Of a stretch of DNA of 64,000 nucleotides, positions 15,136 to 25,571 are shown piece by piece. How positions within the stretch are numbered: the first letter of the stretch is position 1; every line of letters starts with the position of its first letter. Under the pieces are notes generated by a model, which was not told the DNA's origin, did not search any database, and worked only from the letters and a program-made list of their open reading frames with translations. The position numbers and the translations under genes were made by a program. The DNA is from Monosporascus cannonballus (Eukaryota; Ascomycota; Sordariomycetes; Xylariales): contig QJNS01000200.1 of the NCBI GenBank assembly GCA_004154925.1, forward strand, positions 86,979 through 150,978, given 5' to 3'.

Positions 15136-15900
15136 GTTCTCGTTACAAGCGCAACTTGAACAACGAAATGAAAGTGCTTTGTTGGAATTCTGCATGCTCA
15201 ATATGCGACAATCAGCAAAAGCTTAGATCCACATCTAGAAAACTGTTAGAGCTGCAGCCTTATCGCCCTCCGTTGGATATTATCAAGGCCACTATTTGGT
15301 AATAACATACGTGGCGGATCACCAAAAAGTAAAGAAATATATCAATAGCTCCACGTTACACGTAAAATTCGAATAAAGCGAAATCTTCCCTAAACGTTCT
15401 GGAATATAAAACGCTACTTAGTCTAAGAGCGGTCTTTTCGATAAATCTCACTTTAGCTCTGAAGTCGCACATTAGTAGTGGACCGCTACTAGCAGTATAC
15501 GTTCTTATTTAAGACTTAGAGTATATATGCAGTTTAGATATATATGGCTAGGGTTGTATTTGTCAACGAATAGCTAACACTTTCGATATATCATTTGTTG
15601 CCGATCGATTACATTTATTTCGTAGTTAATGCCTTATAAATAAATAGTGTTATTAGACCAAGTACAGGTCACCCGCCGGCGTACAACATAGCGCCATAAG
15701 TGAGGATTTGACAAATGGTCGCTTTTAAGCTAAGTAAGTACTTGTTTAACAAAGTCTTAATGACAGCAATCTTATAATTCGTGAGCGTAAATCTCTTAAA
15801 TGGTTTTCTGGGCGGTTATCCTCTTAAAGGCTAGAGGGCGCTAATCGCAATAATTTTTTAGCGGGTCAATTCACCGAGAACAGCTATTAGGCTCATGAAA
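15136..15900. other. Non-repeat island of intermediate GC content
   Basis: About 40-45% GC by eye from the end of copia copy B. A 61-codon frame (15117-15302) overlaps the LTR end and has no recognisable domain. I see no gene and no RNA structure here. Confidence 0.4.
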
Positions 15901-17333
15901 GTTTTATTAAGTTACGTTATTTTGTAAAACGTAAATACGAAAATGCTTCAACTATTAATATTAACGATATTATTATTATTTTCACTTAATACCTCGTTTA
16001 TAATAAATTTTTAAAGTAAATGAGGAAGAAAATGAAAATTTATAAACAGTGAAATAAAATTAAAAGTTTCTATCGTATAATTAAATCATAATATATATAA
16101 AAAAGATTTATAAATAAAAACATTTTCCACTTTAAAACGCTTTTAACTACGTGAATTAAGATATATTTTAAACTATTAAATGTTGATAAAAGTAAAGTTA
16201 ATATAAAAATGTAGCAATTTACTTTATTAAAATTATTTCTTGTTTTTATATTATCTTATTGAAATAAAAAAATAAGTATAATGAATAAATAATTAAAAGT
16301 TCGAATAAAATAGAAAAAGTTAAATGTACGGTGTTTTCTAATATAATACGTATATTAAAAATTATATTTGTTTTTCATATTTATTTATATTTGTAATTAT
16401 TAACTATTTTCGATCTATTATTATTGGCTCGATTTGGATCTTTTTTTATATTACTCGATTATTAATATTTTTTTCGTAATATATATTAGGTTCTATATCG
16501 CTGGTTACGAATTTCAAATTAAAAAGGTTAATTTAAATTACTTTCCAAACTTTATGATAAATCGGGTAAACAAATACAAATATAAATGCTTAAATTTTAC
16601 GCTTAAGAATTTAACATTAATATAAATATATTGTAAGATATAACGACAAATCGTTTTTCAATGTTATAATTTCGAATAAAGTCGAAAATCCGAGTTTTAA
16701 TCTTTAGATTTTAATTTATCGCAAGTTATTTATAATGTAAACGGGTTATTATTTAAAGTTAAAGTTTTGTCGATATCTTGTGAATAAACATTTAAAAACT
16801 TAATCAAAATAGTATTTTATTAAATTTAATTTAACGTATAAAACTTTATTTCGCAAATAAACTTAAAATACTTATAAGTTTTCGTATTATATATGCCATG
16901 ATTATTTTTTCTTATAATTATTGTTTTCAATTATGCGAAAAGAATTCTAATAGTAATAACTATAATTCGAATAAGATTCGAAATACTAATATAATTTATT
17001 AAATTATAGAAATTTAGAAACATTTTGTTTATTTCTTAATTAAATAATAAAATATTTACGGCTCAATAATAAAATATAATAAATTACTTAAATTAATAAA
17101 TATATTGCCGTAATTTTAGTATTAAGTAAATAACGATAGAACAACCTCGTTAATTCGAAAAAACCTTAAAATAAAAAGAAAATATATAATTGTTATTTGT
17201 AATATATTAAAAAATAAAATAAAAAATACTTAAAATGTTTTTAATTAATTATAAATATAATATTAATATAAATAATATTAATTTGATAATTAATAAAAAC
17301 TTTAATTTAATATAATATAAATCTTTATATATA

Positions 17334-17540
17334 TATAAGAATATAGCCTTTATGAGAATAAGGCTGGTAGCCGACCAGCCACCGATCAGCCACCGACCTA
17401 CTTATTAGTTTAAATCCACTATCTGGCAGCTAATAGAAAACGCCAGATAGAAATAACCTAATATATTCACTTTTTGAAATCTGCTGTACGATTAGTCGGA
17501 GATCACCTTACTCCAGCTTATAGCTATCTATTATCTTACA
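17334..17540. repeat. Solo LTR, about 207 bp, family 2 (copy 2)
   Basis: It starts TATAAGAATATAG (the TG mutated to TA) and ends ATCTTACA. It is homologous along its length to 1808-2016. It is flanked on both sides by ATATA, which fits a 5-bp target duplication, though this word is common in AT-rich DNA. Confidence 0.55.
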
Positions 17541-17870
17541 ATATAATTATTTATTATATGTTATTATTAATATTTGCTCTACATTACAAAAATAAATTAA
17601 GTTTATAAAAAAATTATATTGAAATATAATTTTCTTTTATAAAATATTAATTAATAAAAATATTCAATATTTCGAATTATTTTTAACAAGTGTTAAAACG
17701 TTTTAGAAAATTATTTCTATATTAGTAATATGAAAATCTATATTAATCAATATCGAAAAATCTTAGAGAAATTCTTTTCAAAATATTAGACTTATCTAGA
17801 GTACTTTTATTATAGTACGTAGCAAATAAGATTTCAAATTACATATAATGATATTACAAATCAATAGCTA

Positions 17871-18874
17871 GCTCGATATATAACGTCTCGTTACTTAGAA
17901 TGCGGCATCGCAATTTGTAGCAATAACCGGTATTGGTACTAATATTATTGTGCAAAATAGGTATGGCCAAAGCTAGCGTTTTCTTCGGAAGATAATTGGG
18001 TTAGCTAGGCGAATAAAAAAATGTCGCCGAGAAGCTAGCGAAAATTGTTGTGACTAGCGCCCTGTGGCCTTCAAGGGGGTACTTGCAAGGGTACGGATGT
18101 ATACCCTTGATAGTAACGCGGGAATTTCATCATAGCATTTGTTCTACGATAAACAAGTAGCATACGACATAGACCTATAAGGATGCTGGCGCATCGGGAC
18201 AGCATCTTTCAATAAGGTATCACCCACGGTAGAATAGCATCGGCAAAACGTCATGACGTTGATGTGGCCGCGTCCTCTCTTTTGCGCCATTACCACGAGA
18301 GCAACAAGCGCCAAACCTGAGTGTCGCACAACAAAGCTGCATTTACTATCAGGTATGCTGTACTACAACCTAATCTCCTTTTATTGCCTATAGATACGCC
18401 TCTGATTGCGTGTAGCGTCACGCAGTGCCACCAACCGGCTTCAGGGCCCATGGTTCCGGCTGTCACTAAAGCCACGTAATGTGATTCACAGGGTCGTTAC
18501 ATTGGTGGCACTTTAAACTATTGGCTCTTACGAGACTAAATGCTGACTATCTAGAACATATATGATGCGGGAAAGGGGAAGGCGCATCAAGGGTTGACGT
18601 TGATGGATGCGGCCTTCTTAATAAAAGTCGCATAAAGGCTTGCGCAAAAGTGATCTTGTAGGAAGCCAAATTAGCCTTGGTCTATATAGATCACACTTCA
18701 TATGTTGCTGCATCATCAAGATTCTTATGGCGGTAGCGATTGTCTCGCAATCCTCATTCGGTTTCTCAGTTCGACTTCAGCAAACCAAACCTAAAATCCA
18801 GAACGAAAGCTTAGATGCGAAGTTATGGTCATTTGGGTGCTTGTATCGCCCTAAAGGTTTGCTCTACCCATGTG
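17871..18874. other. Island edge without an identified gene
   Basis: Base composition rises abruptly to near 45-50% GC at about 17,870, marking the left edge of the gene island. ORFs here (18144-18475 minus, 18640-18990 plus) are short, overlap in several frames and show no domain I recognise. Confidence 0.4.
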
Positions 18875-19261
18875 CTATAATGTTTTCCAGACCCCTAGAC
18901 CGCGTATCACCTTCCCACTTAAGCCGGACGCTAGGAACCATGGCAACCCGCATGACGTCCCAGTCGGGCGAAGCATGTACATGCCGGTAGCCGTAGCATG
19001 GGAGCGGGGGTGAGTGCTGTCCAAGACGACAATGAGAACTATGGCCGGCACGCTGCTAAACCCCGCTCCTATGGTCATCTGGTACGTGATACGCATTGCC
19101 CCGTAATTAAAGCTGGACACATGAGACCGAACGTATATGGAGATTCCGGTAGGTGAGAAGATGCTACGAGTGGTGAGATGAAGATGAATGGGAGAGTCTG
19201 GACCATAGTTCATGACAATGCTTGAGGGAAGTACGTTAGCGGATACGGAGACCATACCCAT
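18875..19261 (-). pseudogene. Possible MFS transporter fragment (relic)
   Basis: The 128-codon minus-strand frame contains a hydrophobic stretch and the run Q-M-T-I-G-A-G-F-S-S-V-P-A-I-V-L-I-V, followed by STHPRSHATATGMYMLRPTG. The H-A-T-A-T-G-M...L-R-x-T-G-T-S pattern resembles the loop and helix near the C-terminus of fungal drug/amino-acid MFS exporters of the Vba type. A full transporter would need about 12-14 helices and 500 or more residues; only one or two are visible, and the N-terminal half does not look like MFS. The start codon at 19261 is ordinary. I treat it as a decayed fragment next to the AT-rich block; it could also be a chance frame. Confidence 0.3.
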
Positions 19262-19332
19262 AACAGCAGAATGTCTATCATAAATACAGAGAGGCTCTCT
19301 ATAACCATCTAATCGGACTAGACTTAAGCAGG

Positions 19333-20334
19333 CTATAGGGCAGGTCTGGCCTTCTTCGGCAGCGGCCTCAAGATGCCCTGCTGCGTCATGCTGACAACCA
19401 GGCGACCGTGTTCATCGAAGAGCCTGCCCTCACTGTACGAGCGCCCCACACCGGCCGCATGAGTAACCCTCTCCCTCAGATGCCACTCGCCTAGATCGAC
19501 GTCCGGCACGAAGAACCGCAGCGCGAAGTCCAGCGAGGAGGCGGCACCGGCGTCCTCGAAGCCGAGGTGGTCGTGCACGAGCGGCAGGAACGCCAGCCCG
19601 CCGTCCATGAGGAACGCGACGGCGGCGGACCGCTCGCCGTGGTCTCTCGGGGACTGGCCCCCGCGGACCCGGTACCACTCAGCCGAGGTGCGCGCCGTGA
19701 TCGGCAGCGCGTCCTGGTCGGTGGGCGTGCGCTTCGCGACGCCGAGGTTCTGGCCCGACATGCCGGCGCGGCAGAACCGCAGGTCGAAGAAGCGCTCCTG
19801 CGCGCTGAACATGGCCGCGAACGCGCCCGCGAGCTCGGGTTCCATCTGCCCCGCGCGCACTAGCTCGTCCGACAGGGCCTGCCGGCTCGGGGAATCATGC
19901 GGCGCCGCGTATCCCCCGCGCCGCAGCGGCGGGGGAGCGTAGGTCATGAGGGTCTCTTCCGCCTCGGAGGCGTGGAAGTCGGCGATCAGCTCGACGCACG
20001 TGCGCTCGCGCTCGCGGCCGTCCGGCTGCCGCTGGAGCTGGGTGACGCTCACGCGCCGCGTCGCGAAGGTCCGCGTGTCGCGCGTCCGCGTCACGGTGCA
20101 CTTGAATTTGCGGTCCAGCGACGCTGGGCCGTGGAAGTGTCCAACTACCGAGTACACCTTGTGCGTCGTCGGTACGGTCTTGGCGGCCGCGTGTACGGCG
20201 ACGGAGATGGCGCTGCCGCCATACGCGATGGGAGCGGCGTTTCCCATGCGGACGGGCAGGGACGTGGATGCATATTCGTCCTTGCCCGGCGTGACTTGGT
20301 CGACGCCCACTAGTTCGGCGATGGCCGACGCCAT
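19333..20334 (-). CDS. Acyl-CoA thioesterase II (TesB/ACOT8-like, double hotdog)
   Basis: A single-exon protein of 333 residues, close to the family size of about 290-350. It should hydrolyse acyl-CoA to free fatty acid and CoA. The N-terminal hotdog (about residues 25-130) is more diverged. The C-terminal hotdog (about 200-325) carries the full TesB catalytic set by position: Asp269 in SLDFALRFF, Thr291 in ERVTHAAG, and Gln318 in SMTQQGILR, within the characteristic GRSYSEGRLFDEHG...ILRPL ending. Family members act in peroxisomes or cytosol. The C-terminus ARPAL is not a standard peroxisomal targeting signal, so location is open. The ATG at 20334 precedes the first conserved segment. The third codon position is very GC-rich, which produces several long shadow frames on both strands. 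Confidence 0.85.
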   Translation of the reverse strand: MASAIAELVGVDQVTPGKDEYASTSLPVRMGNAAPIAYGGSAISVAVHAAAKTVPTTHKVYSVVGHFHGPASLDRKFKCTVTRTRDTRTFATRRVSVTQLQRQPDGRERERTCVELIADFHASEAEETLMTYAPPPLRRGGYAAPHDSPSRQALSDELVRAGQMEPELAGAFAAMFSAQERFFDLRFCRAGMSGQNLGVAKRTPTDQDALPITARTSAEWYRVRGGQSPRDHGERSAAVAFLMDGGLAFLPLVHDHLGFEDAGAASSLDFALRFFVPDVDLGEWHLRERVTHAAGVGRSYSEGRLFDEHGRLVVSMTQQGILRPLPKKARPAL

Positions 20335-20930
20335 TGTGTATTCTTATACGCGATGGTGATACAAGGGGCGGAGTAGGCGCGTGCCTCGATGTCTTTGGTA
20401 ACGAAGTAGAAACAAACGTTTAAGCGACGATGGTTAGGTGCTTAAATAGTCTTCTATTCTTTCAGTAGACGCACCGATAGCGGTGAATGTTAGCTGAATA
20501 TATTCCTCAACAATCAGTACACAGATACACGATAAATGGTGGATTACTAAACAGGTAACTCGGGGGCCGCGAGCCTCGGCAACCATTATTGGCCAAAAAT
20601 TGACCCACTCCGCGCTTCCATCTAACCTTCCTCCTTCACCTGTCCGGAAACCGCACATTCGTTGTGGGGAGAGAGCGAGTCTATATTTATCAAAGAGGGC
20701 CCGATTTTGTTCTGAGATGTATATTTTGTTTTTCAAGGCAGTCTAAGACATCCCCAGACCTAACATTCTCTCCATAGCGGAGACAAGCCCTTGGCGCCCC
20801 CGCATTGCCACCCGGACGCGAGGTTGACCGCTGGGTTTCCGCGGGCAACGTCCGCATAGTCAACCCGTCGACCCACGGTTTCATACCCATCCGGAGAGCA
20901 AAGCGCCGTTCTTCGGAGGGTTTTTCCAAA
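20335..20930. other. Intergenic region between thioesterase and GPI-type protein
   Basis: About 0.6 kb upstream of the thioesterase ATG and downstream of the next minus-strand gene. It should contain the thioesterase promoter and the upstream gene's 3' end. Short minus-strand frames (20434-20929) have no recognisable domain. Confidence 0.5.
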
Positions 20931-21491
20931 TCACAGCAACCAAGCAGCGACGGCTAAGACCAGTGCAGCAGGAGCGACGCTCAGGCTCGCCGCGCCGGCG
21001 AGAGTGGGGTCCGCGAGAGTGGGATTCGCGGGGATGTCCTCGGCCTCGGAGGCCGTCATCGTGCCGGTAGATTCGGTGTCGGCGTACCAGCCCGGTGGCG
21101 TGTTCCAGAGGACCTTCGTTGCGGCTACTGCTCTGGCGAGGGGATTGTCGGCCTTGGGCCGAGGGGGAAACGGGGGAAGCGGGGGAAATGGGGGAACAGG
21201 AGCCGGGATAGTCGGGATCTCTGACGGATTAGGATCCTCCGGGATATCACGGAGAACCGAATCGCCCCGGCTAGATGGCAGCCAGGTTGCCAGCGGAAGG
21301 GGGGGCTCGTAGGTCGGGTACCATGGCAACGGGTTGATGTCTGGCCTGCGCGTTTCCAGCGCGGCAGCAGAACTGGCCGGGCTGTCGTCAGGACCGTGGG
21401 TGATCTGCGTTTGCCAGGATCCAGCATCTCGGTCCTGCTGAGCTGCCCTTGCTCCCAGGGCGAGGGCCAGTATGACGGCGTAGAGCTTCAT
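20931..21491 (-). CDS. Small secreted, probably GPI-anchored Pro-rich protein
   Basis: I start at the ATG at 21491 and not at the first in-frame ATG (21590), because only the later start gives a textbook signal peptide, MKLYAVILALALGARA, ending near residue 17. The mature chain is short (186 residues in total), has a proline-rich run about residues 85-115 with PFPPLPPFPPRP, and no cysteine-rich pattern. It ends in a small-residue stretch followed by a hydrophobic tail (VAPAALVLAVAAWLL), as in GPI-anchored fungal wall or membrane proteins. No catalytic domain is visible. The function is unknown; a surface role is inferred only from the two end signals. An alternative is a single-pass membrane protein. 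Confidence 0.65.
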   Translation of the reverse strand: MKLYAVILALALGARAAQQDRDAGSWQTQITHGPDDSPASSAAALETRRPDINPLPWYPTYEPPLPLATWLPSSRGDSVLRDIPEDPNPSEIPTIPAPVPPFPPLPPFPPRPKADNPLARAVAATKVLWNTPPGWYADTESTGTMTASEAEDIPANPTLADPTLAGAASLSVAPAALVLAVAAWLL

Positions 21492-23380
21492 GGTGGGTTG
21501 TCTTCGATGAAACAGAGAGGTGAGTGAGTTAAGCTGAAACCTTTGACTATTTCTACAGCGCGATTCTGCGGAAATACATCCGGAGACCACAGATTCTGGG
21601 AAGGGGGGCCAGCCTTTTATTCACGCGGTCAGCCCCCATCTAGGTGTATCATTCTTTGGCCTTTCCCTGTGGCGGTCGGGCTGGAAGGTCGTGGAAGTCC
21701 TTAGCTATGTCCCTATTCACCTTAAGCCAAAAGTATAAATGCGCAGTCATGCATATCACCGGCGCCTACTTCTGGTCACGGGCACAGTTAAGGGGTGGGT
21801 TATCTATGTTAGCAGGCCACTCCCAGGGGCGATAATGCATGCTAGAGTTGAGTTAAGCCGTGCTCAGGATACGTATGCCCTGCTAAGCCCGCGATATTGG
21901 AGAAGCAAAAGAGAAGCGGTGCGGATATCGGGCAGCTTGTCACCATTGCACAACGACATTAGGTACCTATCCCTGCCCCGCTCAGTTGAGCTGGGAAAGC
22001 ATTGATAGAAACGGGCTTAAGGATGGTGTTGTAACCTGTGACAAGACGTGGGGGTCCCCGGGGAGAATGCATGAGAAGGGATCAGATGTACAAGAACGAG
22101 ATATCTAGGCAGTCAAAACGGCAATAGTTAGCAAATTTAACAAGTTCGGAGTACCAGAGAACGTTGAACAATGCATACTCGACCAAGCCTCCGGGCACTT
22201 TTGCCACGGATACATGCCCTAGGGGATCACCGCTTCGAAAACTCTTCCTTTTACTAGCCTGGGTAATGGCAGGACATGTTATATGAGCAATGGGGTACGT
22301 TGTCGGGGGCATCCAATTTATCTCTCCTATCTCGATAATATAATGTTACCCAGTCCGGGCTGTAGTAAAAGTAGCGAACACATGTCAACTGTAAGTCGCT
22401 TTGATGCCCCCTGAATGCTGAACCAGTTTTAAATACCTATATTTCTACGGTCTTTTTCACTCGGCTAATATTATAGCTTGTGCATACTAATCCTAACACT
22501 AACTTTTTTTTTTTAAAAAAAAAAAGAAGAAAGACACAATAATTTCACACATAGACGGCATATTGTCCGCATCTTATCCGTTTCACTCATCCCGCGATCT
22601 CCATCCACTCCTGGCTGTATTTTTTTTTTTTTTTCTGATGCGAATAATAGGGGCCGTGCATGGAAGATAAGTCAATCGCACCCCGTCCCCAAGGAACATC
22701 CGGAAACGGAGCCCCCGATTGAGAGTAGTATCGTAGAATCATCACGAATTTATCCCCGATTCTAGGAAAGCTCCCTGCTTAAAGGACAGCACTCGAGATG
22801 ATAGGTCACAGGCACATTGCAGCAAGGTTTTAGTTAATCGCGTCGTTTCCGTTCCCATGCCCGACGCCGCACCTTGCTACCTGGCATTATGTGCATAATG
22901 GGCTTAGCTCTACATAAACCCAGCTGTACCTATGTAGGAGTCGACTCAATGTCGTCTCGGCTAGAAGATGGTGTGATTGTTGAAGCATATGTAGATGCGT
23001 GTCTTCAAAGCTTAATGGCCGGGTTGTTCTCACGGCAGTAACATGCTTATCCGGCATTGGTAATGGGTCAATCGAATGGGACCCGTATTTGATAAGATAT
23101 GCTCCAGATCAGCTGCCATCTGTGACCAGGTGGCATCCGAACTAGCCGGGCCCGGCGATAACAACTCGGCAGAAGAAAAATTCCATCGCAGCCATCTCGT
23201 CTGGCCCGCCCATCCCATCCACATCGCAGACTCCGCCGGCGACAACCACCATCACCACCACGACAGCTCTTCCCAGCCAGGCACCGGCCCCTAGCTACGC
23301 TCGCCGAACCACTGCATTCTACCCCAGCTAAATACGGATAATAGAGGAGAAGCGCAGAAAGAAATAAAACAGTCGCAGAG
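21492..23380. other. Intergenic region upstream of NOP10
   Basis: About 1.9 kb without a supported gene. It has homopolymer runs (T then A near 22508-22526, T at 22620-22634). Small frames at 22082-22312 and 23030-23294 lack any domain. The last part must carry the NOP10 promoter. Confidence 0.5.
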
Positions 23381-23738
23381 ATGCATCTCATGTACACCTC
23401 GGGCCCGGACGGCAAGCGCGTCTACACGCTGAAGAAGGTGCTGCACGGCGAGGTGACCAAGTCGGCCCACCCGGCGCGGTTCTCGCCCGACGACAAGTGG
23501 TCGCGGCAGCGCGTGACGCTGAAGCGGCGGTTCGGGCTTCTTTTGACGCAGCAGAGTAGGTTCTTCCGCGCCCCTTTTCCCCCTTCGCCTTTTTCTTTCC
23601 TGCTCCGGCCGAGGGCTGGTAGGCGCCGGTGGGAGGAGGGAACATTCGGAGGGATAGGAAGGGGAAGGCAAAAGAGAGGAAGTAATATGCTAACGAGCGA
23701 CGCGATGGGCAGAGAACAAAGTCGCCGAGACGCAGTGA
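23381..23738 (+). CDS. NOP10: H/ACA ribonucleoprotein subunit Nop10 (2 exons)
   Basis: Nop10 is the small core subunit of H/ACA snoRNPs, binding the Cbf5 pseudouridine synthase in the nucleolus for rRNA pseudouridylation and processing. Exon 1 (23381-23555) encodes [20 protein letters not shown]...[19 protein letters not shown] and ...[11 protein letters not shown], nearly the whole conserved protein. I infer an intron at 23556-23712: donor GTAGGT, branch site CTAAC at 23690-23694, acceptor GGGCAG. Exon 2 (23713-23738) adds KNKVAETQ and a TGA. The product is 66 residues, matching the family size of about 58-64. Without splicing, the frame runs into unrelated residues. It faces NOB1 tail to tail, 363 bp away. 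Confidence 0.92.
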
Positions 23739-24101
23739 TGGGATACAGGCGGGATAACTAAACATCCGGGATACTCGGACACACAACACTAAGGGGGGGC
23801 ACGATAGAGCAGATGGGGAGAGACTAGAAAATGGGAGAATACCATGGCATTCTTGCAAATGCGATTCGGACTACGGTTCCAGGGGCAGGCGTTCAGGGCG
23901 TGCAAATCAGGGGTTTTCCCGGTCGTGTCGTCCATGGTGTTGATTCAGTGTCTATTACACATCATATATATCAGCAGCGGAATAGCATCGCTGTCAAGTC
24001 ATCTGCTTTGCCCGTTCCCAGAATCAGCAACTACATGATAATATGCCCTCATGGTATCAATCCATCGTCAACCCGTGTATTAGCATCGCCCTATATGAAA
24101 C
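23739..24101. other. Convergent 3' region between NOP10 and NOB1
   Basis: 363 bp between two facing stop codons; holds the 3' UTRs and polyadenylation regions of both genes. No further gene is seen. Confidence 0.6.
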
Positions 24102-25571
24102 CTAACGCCTCTTCCTCGAATTCACACTCCGTCCCGCGCCGACCTTGATCCGGCCCGGTCCGCCGCCCTTCCGGTCGCCGCTCAGTATACTCGGGAGGTA
24201 ATCCTCGTCCATGAGATCGCGCCCTCCCGCCGCGGCCCTCCTCTGTTCGTCCTTCTGCCTGACGTACTCCTTCTGGTCCTCGGCGAGGATGAGGTCGCGG
24301 CCCCAGCCGTTCTTCCCGCCGCCGCCCCGCGCGCCGGCCTGGAGCTTGCCGCTGGCGCTGCCGTGCGTCGGCTTGGGCACGCTGTACACGTTGCCGCGGT
24401 TGTTCCACTGGAAGTTCTGCTTCAGGTGCAAGGTGAAGGCGCCCGTGGCCTGGTCCGTGGACACGCTGACGCGCGTCAGCGTCGCCTGGCCGCAGCGCGG
24501 GCAGAACTGCCGTTTCTCGCCACTCTTGTGGTCCCGCGTCACCTGGAAGCAGCCGTGGCACCGCAGCGCCCACGTCTTGACCCGCGTCACCCGCGCCAGC
24601 CGCGGCGACACCAGGTTCAGGTTCATGCGCAGAGCCACGTTCTGCATCGCGTAGTCCGAAGTCAGCAGCGCCACCTGCAGGAAGCGCTGGATCGGCTGCT
24701 GCGGCGCCGCGTACTGGTCCTTCTCCTGGTGCTTCTTGAGGTTCGAGGGCGTGATCCAGCCTTCTTCGTCCTCATCATCGTCCTCCGCATCTCCGTTTCC
24801 TTCTACTTGCCCGTTTGCTGCTTCGGGCGCCTGGTTTTGCGGCTGTGCTTGTTTTGTTGTCTCCATCGTTGGTACTCTCTCTTCTGAGGCTGCGGCCTGT
24901 GTGGATGCCTCGGCTCCTTCCAAGCTCAGAGAATTTAACTGATGCGAGACCTCTTCTTGTGGTACGACAGGCTCTGTCTGGAACTGCGACTCGTCTTGTG
25001 ACTTATCCGCCACCCCTGTCTCCAAGGGAGCGTCCTCCGCAGAGTTCTGACCATCTCCTTCCTTCTCGGGTTTATTCTCCGCATCCGCGGGCTCATCCGC
25101 CTTCGCATCCTCTGCTTTTGCAGGCGCCCGCCCATTCAAGCCCTTCTGGCCCGGGACTCTCCTCAGCCTCCAATCGCCTCCATTGCGCTCGCACTCGAGC
25201 TCGTAAGCCAGCGCCACGAGCGCGATATCCGGCTTGCTCAGGACGCCGAGATCGCCCGTCCGCCGCGCGAACTCGCGGACGAAGCGCACGCTCTCGGGCC
25301 TCGGATCGCGCAGTTTCAGGAACGGCGCCAGCGTCGTCTCGACGCGGGCGCGGGTCGCCGCATCGCGGATCTCGGTTTCGATTACGCTCGGGATCGTGTA
25401 TAGTTCGTGCGCCTGCGACAAGAGCGTGCTCACCGGCGGATCGTTCTTGATTAGCGGTCCGGCGTCGAGGACTAGGCTGTGCATGGGTTTCGTGGGGGTA
25501 TCGGTGGTTGGTCCAGACTCGGGATTCGCTGGCGGCGGGGTCGCCTGCTGCGACTCTGTTGTCGATGCCAT
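24102..25571 (-). CDS. NOB1: 20S pre-rRNA D-site endonuclease Nob1
   Basis: Nob1 cuts 20S pre-rRNA at site D to make the 3' end of 18S rRNA during late cytoplasmic 40S maturation. The 489-residue single-exon product has the expected order. A PIN nuclease domain covers about residues 32-125, with acidic residues at Asp36 (LVLDAGPLI), Glu65/Glu68 (IPSVIETEIRD) and Asp115 (LSKPDIALVALAY). A long acidic, low-complexity linker follows (about 150-270; DAEDDDEDEEGW). Then comes a zinc ribbon with Cys338/Cys341 (CHGC) and Cys357/Cys360 (CPRC), followed by FQWNNRGNVYSVPKP, typical of Nob1. The C-terminus is basic. The length fits fungal Nob1 (about 450-500). The ATG at 25571 is 30 residues before the PIN domain. 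Confidence 0.95.
   Translation of the reverse strand: MASTTESQQATPPPANPESGPTTDTPTKPMHSLVLDAGPLIKNDPPVSTLLSQAHELYTIPSVIETEIRDAATRARVETTLAPFLKLRDPRPESVRFVREFARRTGDLGVLSKPDIALVALAYELECERNGGDWRLRRVPGQKGLNGRAPAKAEDAKADEPADAENKPEKEGDGQNSAEDAPLETGVADKSQDESQFQTEPVVPQEEVSHQLNSLSLEGAEASTQAAASEERVPTMETTKQAQPQNQAPEAANGQVEGNGDAEDDDEDEEGWITPSNLKKHQEKDQYAAPQQPIQRFLQVALLTSDYAMQNVALRMNLNLVSPRLARVTRVKTWALRCHGCFQVTRDHKSGEKRQFCPRCGQATLTRVSVSTDQATGAFTLHLKQNFQWNNRGNVYSVPKPTHGSASGKLQAGARGGGGKNGWGRDLILAEDQKEYVRQKDEQRRAAAGGRDLMDEDYLPSILSGDRKGGGPGRIKVGAGRSVNSRKRR

Larger units (their letters stand above)
1..17870. other. AT-rich, RIP-degraded repeat block (left)
   Basis: By eye roughly four fifths of the bases are A or T. 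CpA and TpG are rare, TpA is very common, and CpG survives as frequent acg/tcg/cga triplets. That is the footprint of RIP, which deaminates C mainly in CpA. No credible intact gene is present; the short ORFs at 15117-15302 and 16434-16625 are chance frames. The block holds two copia elements, LTR fragments and dispersed repeats, listed separately. Stretches with more normal composition survive near 1360-1480, 3300-3620, 8700-9000 and 14980-15560. From about 15,900 to 17,870 I see only AT-rich sequence apart from one LTR copy. Confidence 0.85.

Noticed and set aside
15117..16625. Small ORFs in the left AT-rich block as genes
   Set aside because: No domain, AT-driven composition, one overlaps an LTR.
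19430..20359. Several long frames on both strands overlapping the thioesterase
   Set aside because: They are shadows caused by very GC-rich third positions; only the 333-codon frame has domain motifs.
21492..21590. Longer N-terminus of the GPI-type protein
   Set aside because: It would bury the signal peptide 33 residues inside the chain.
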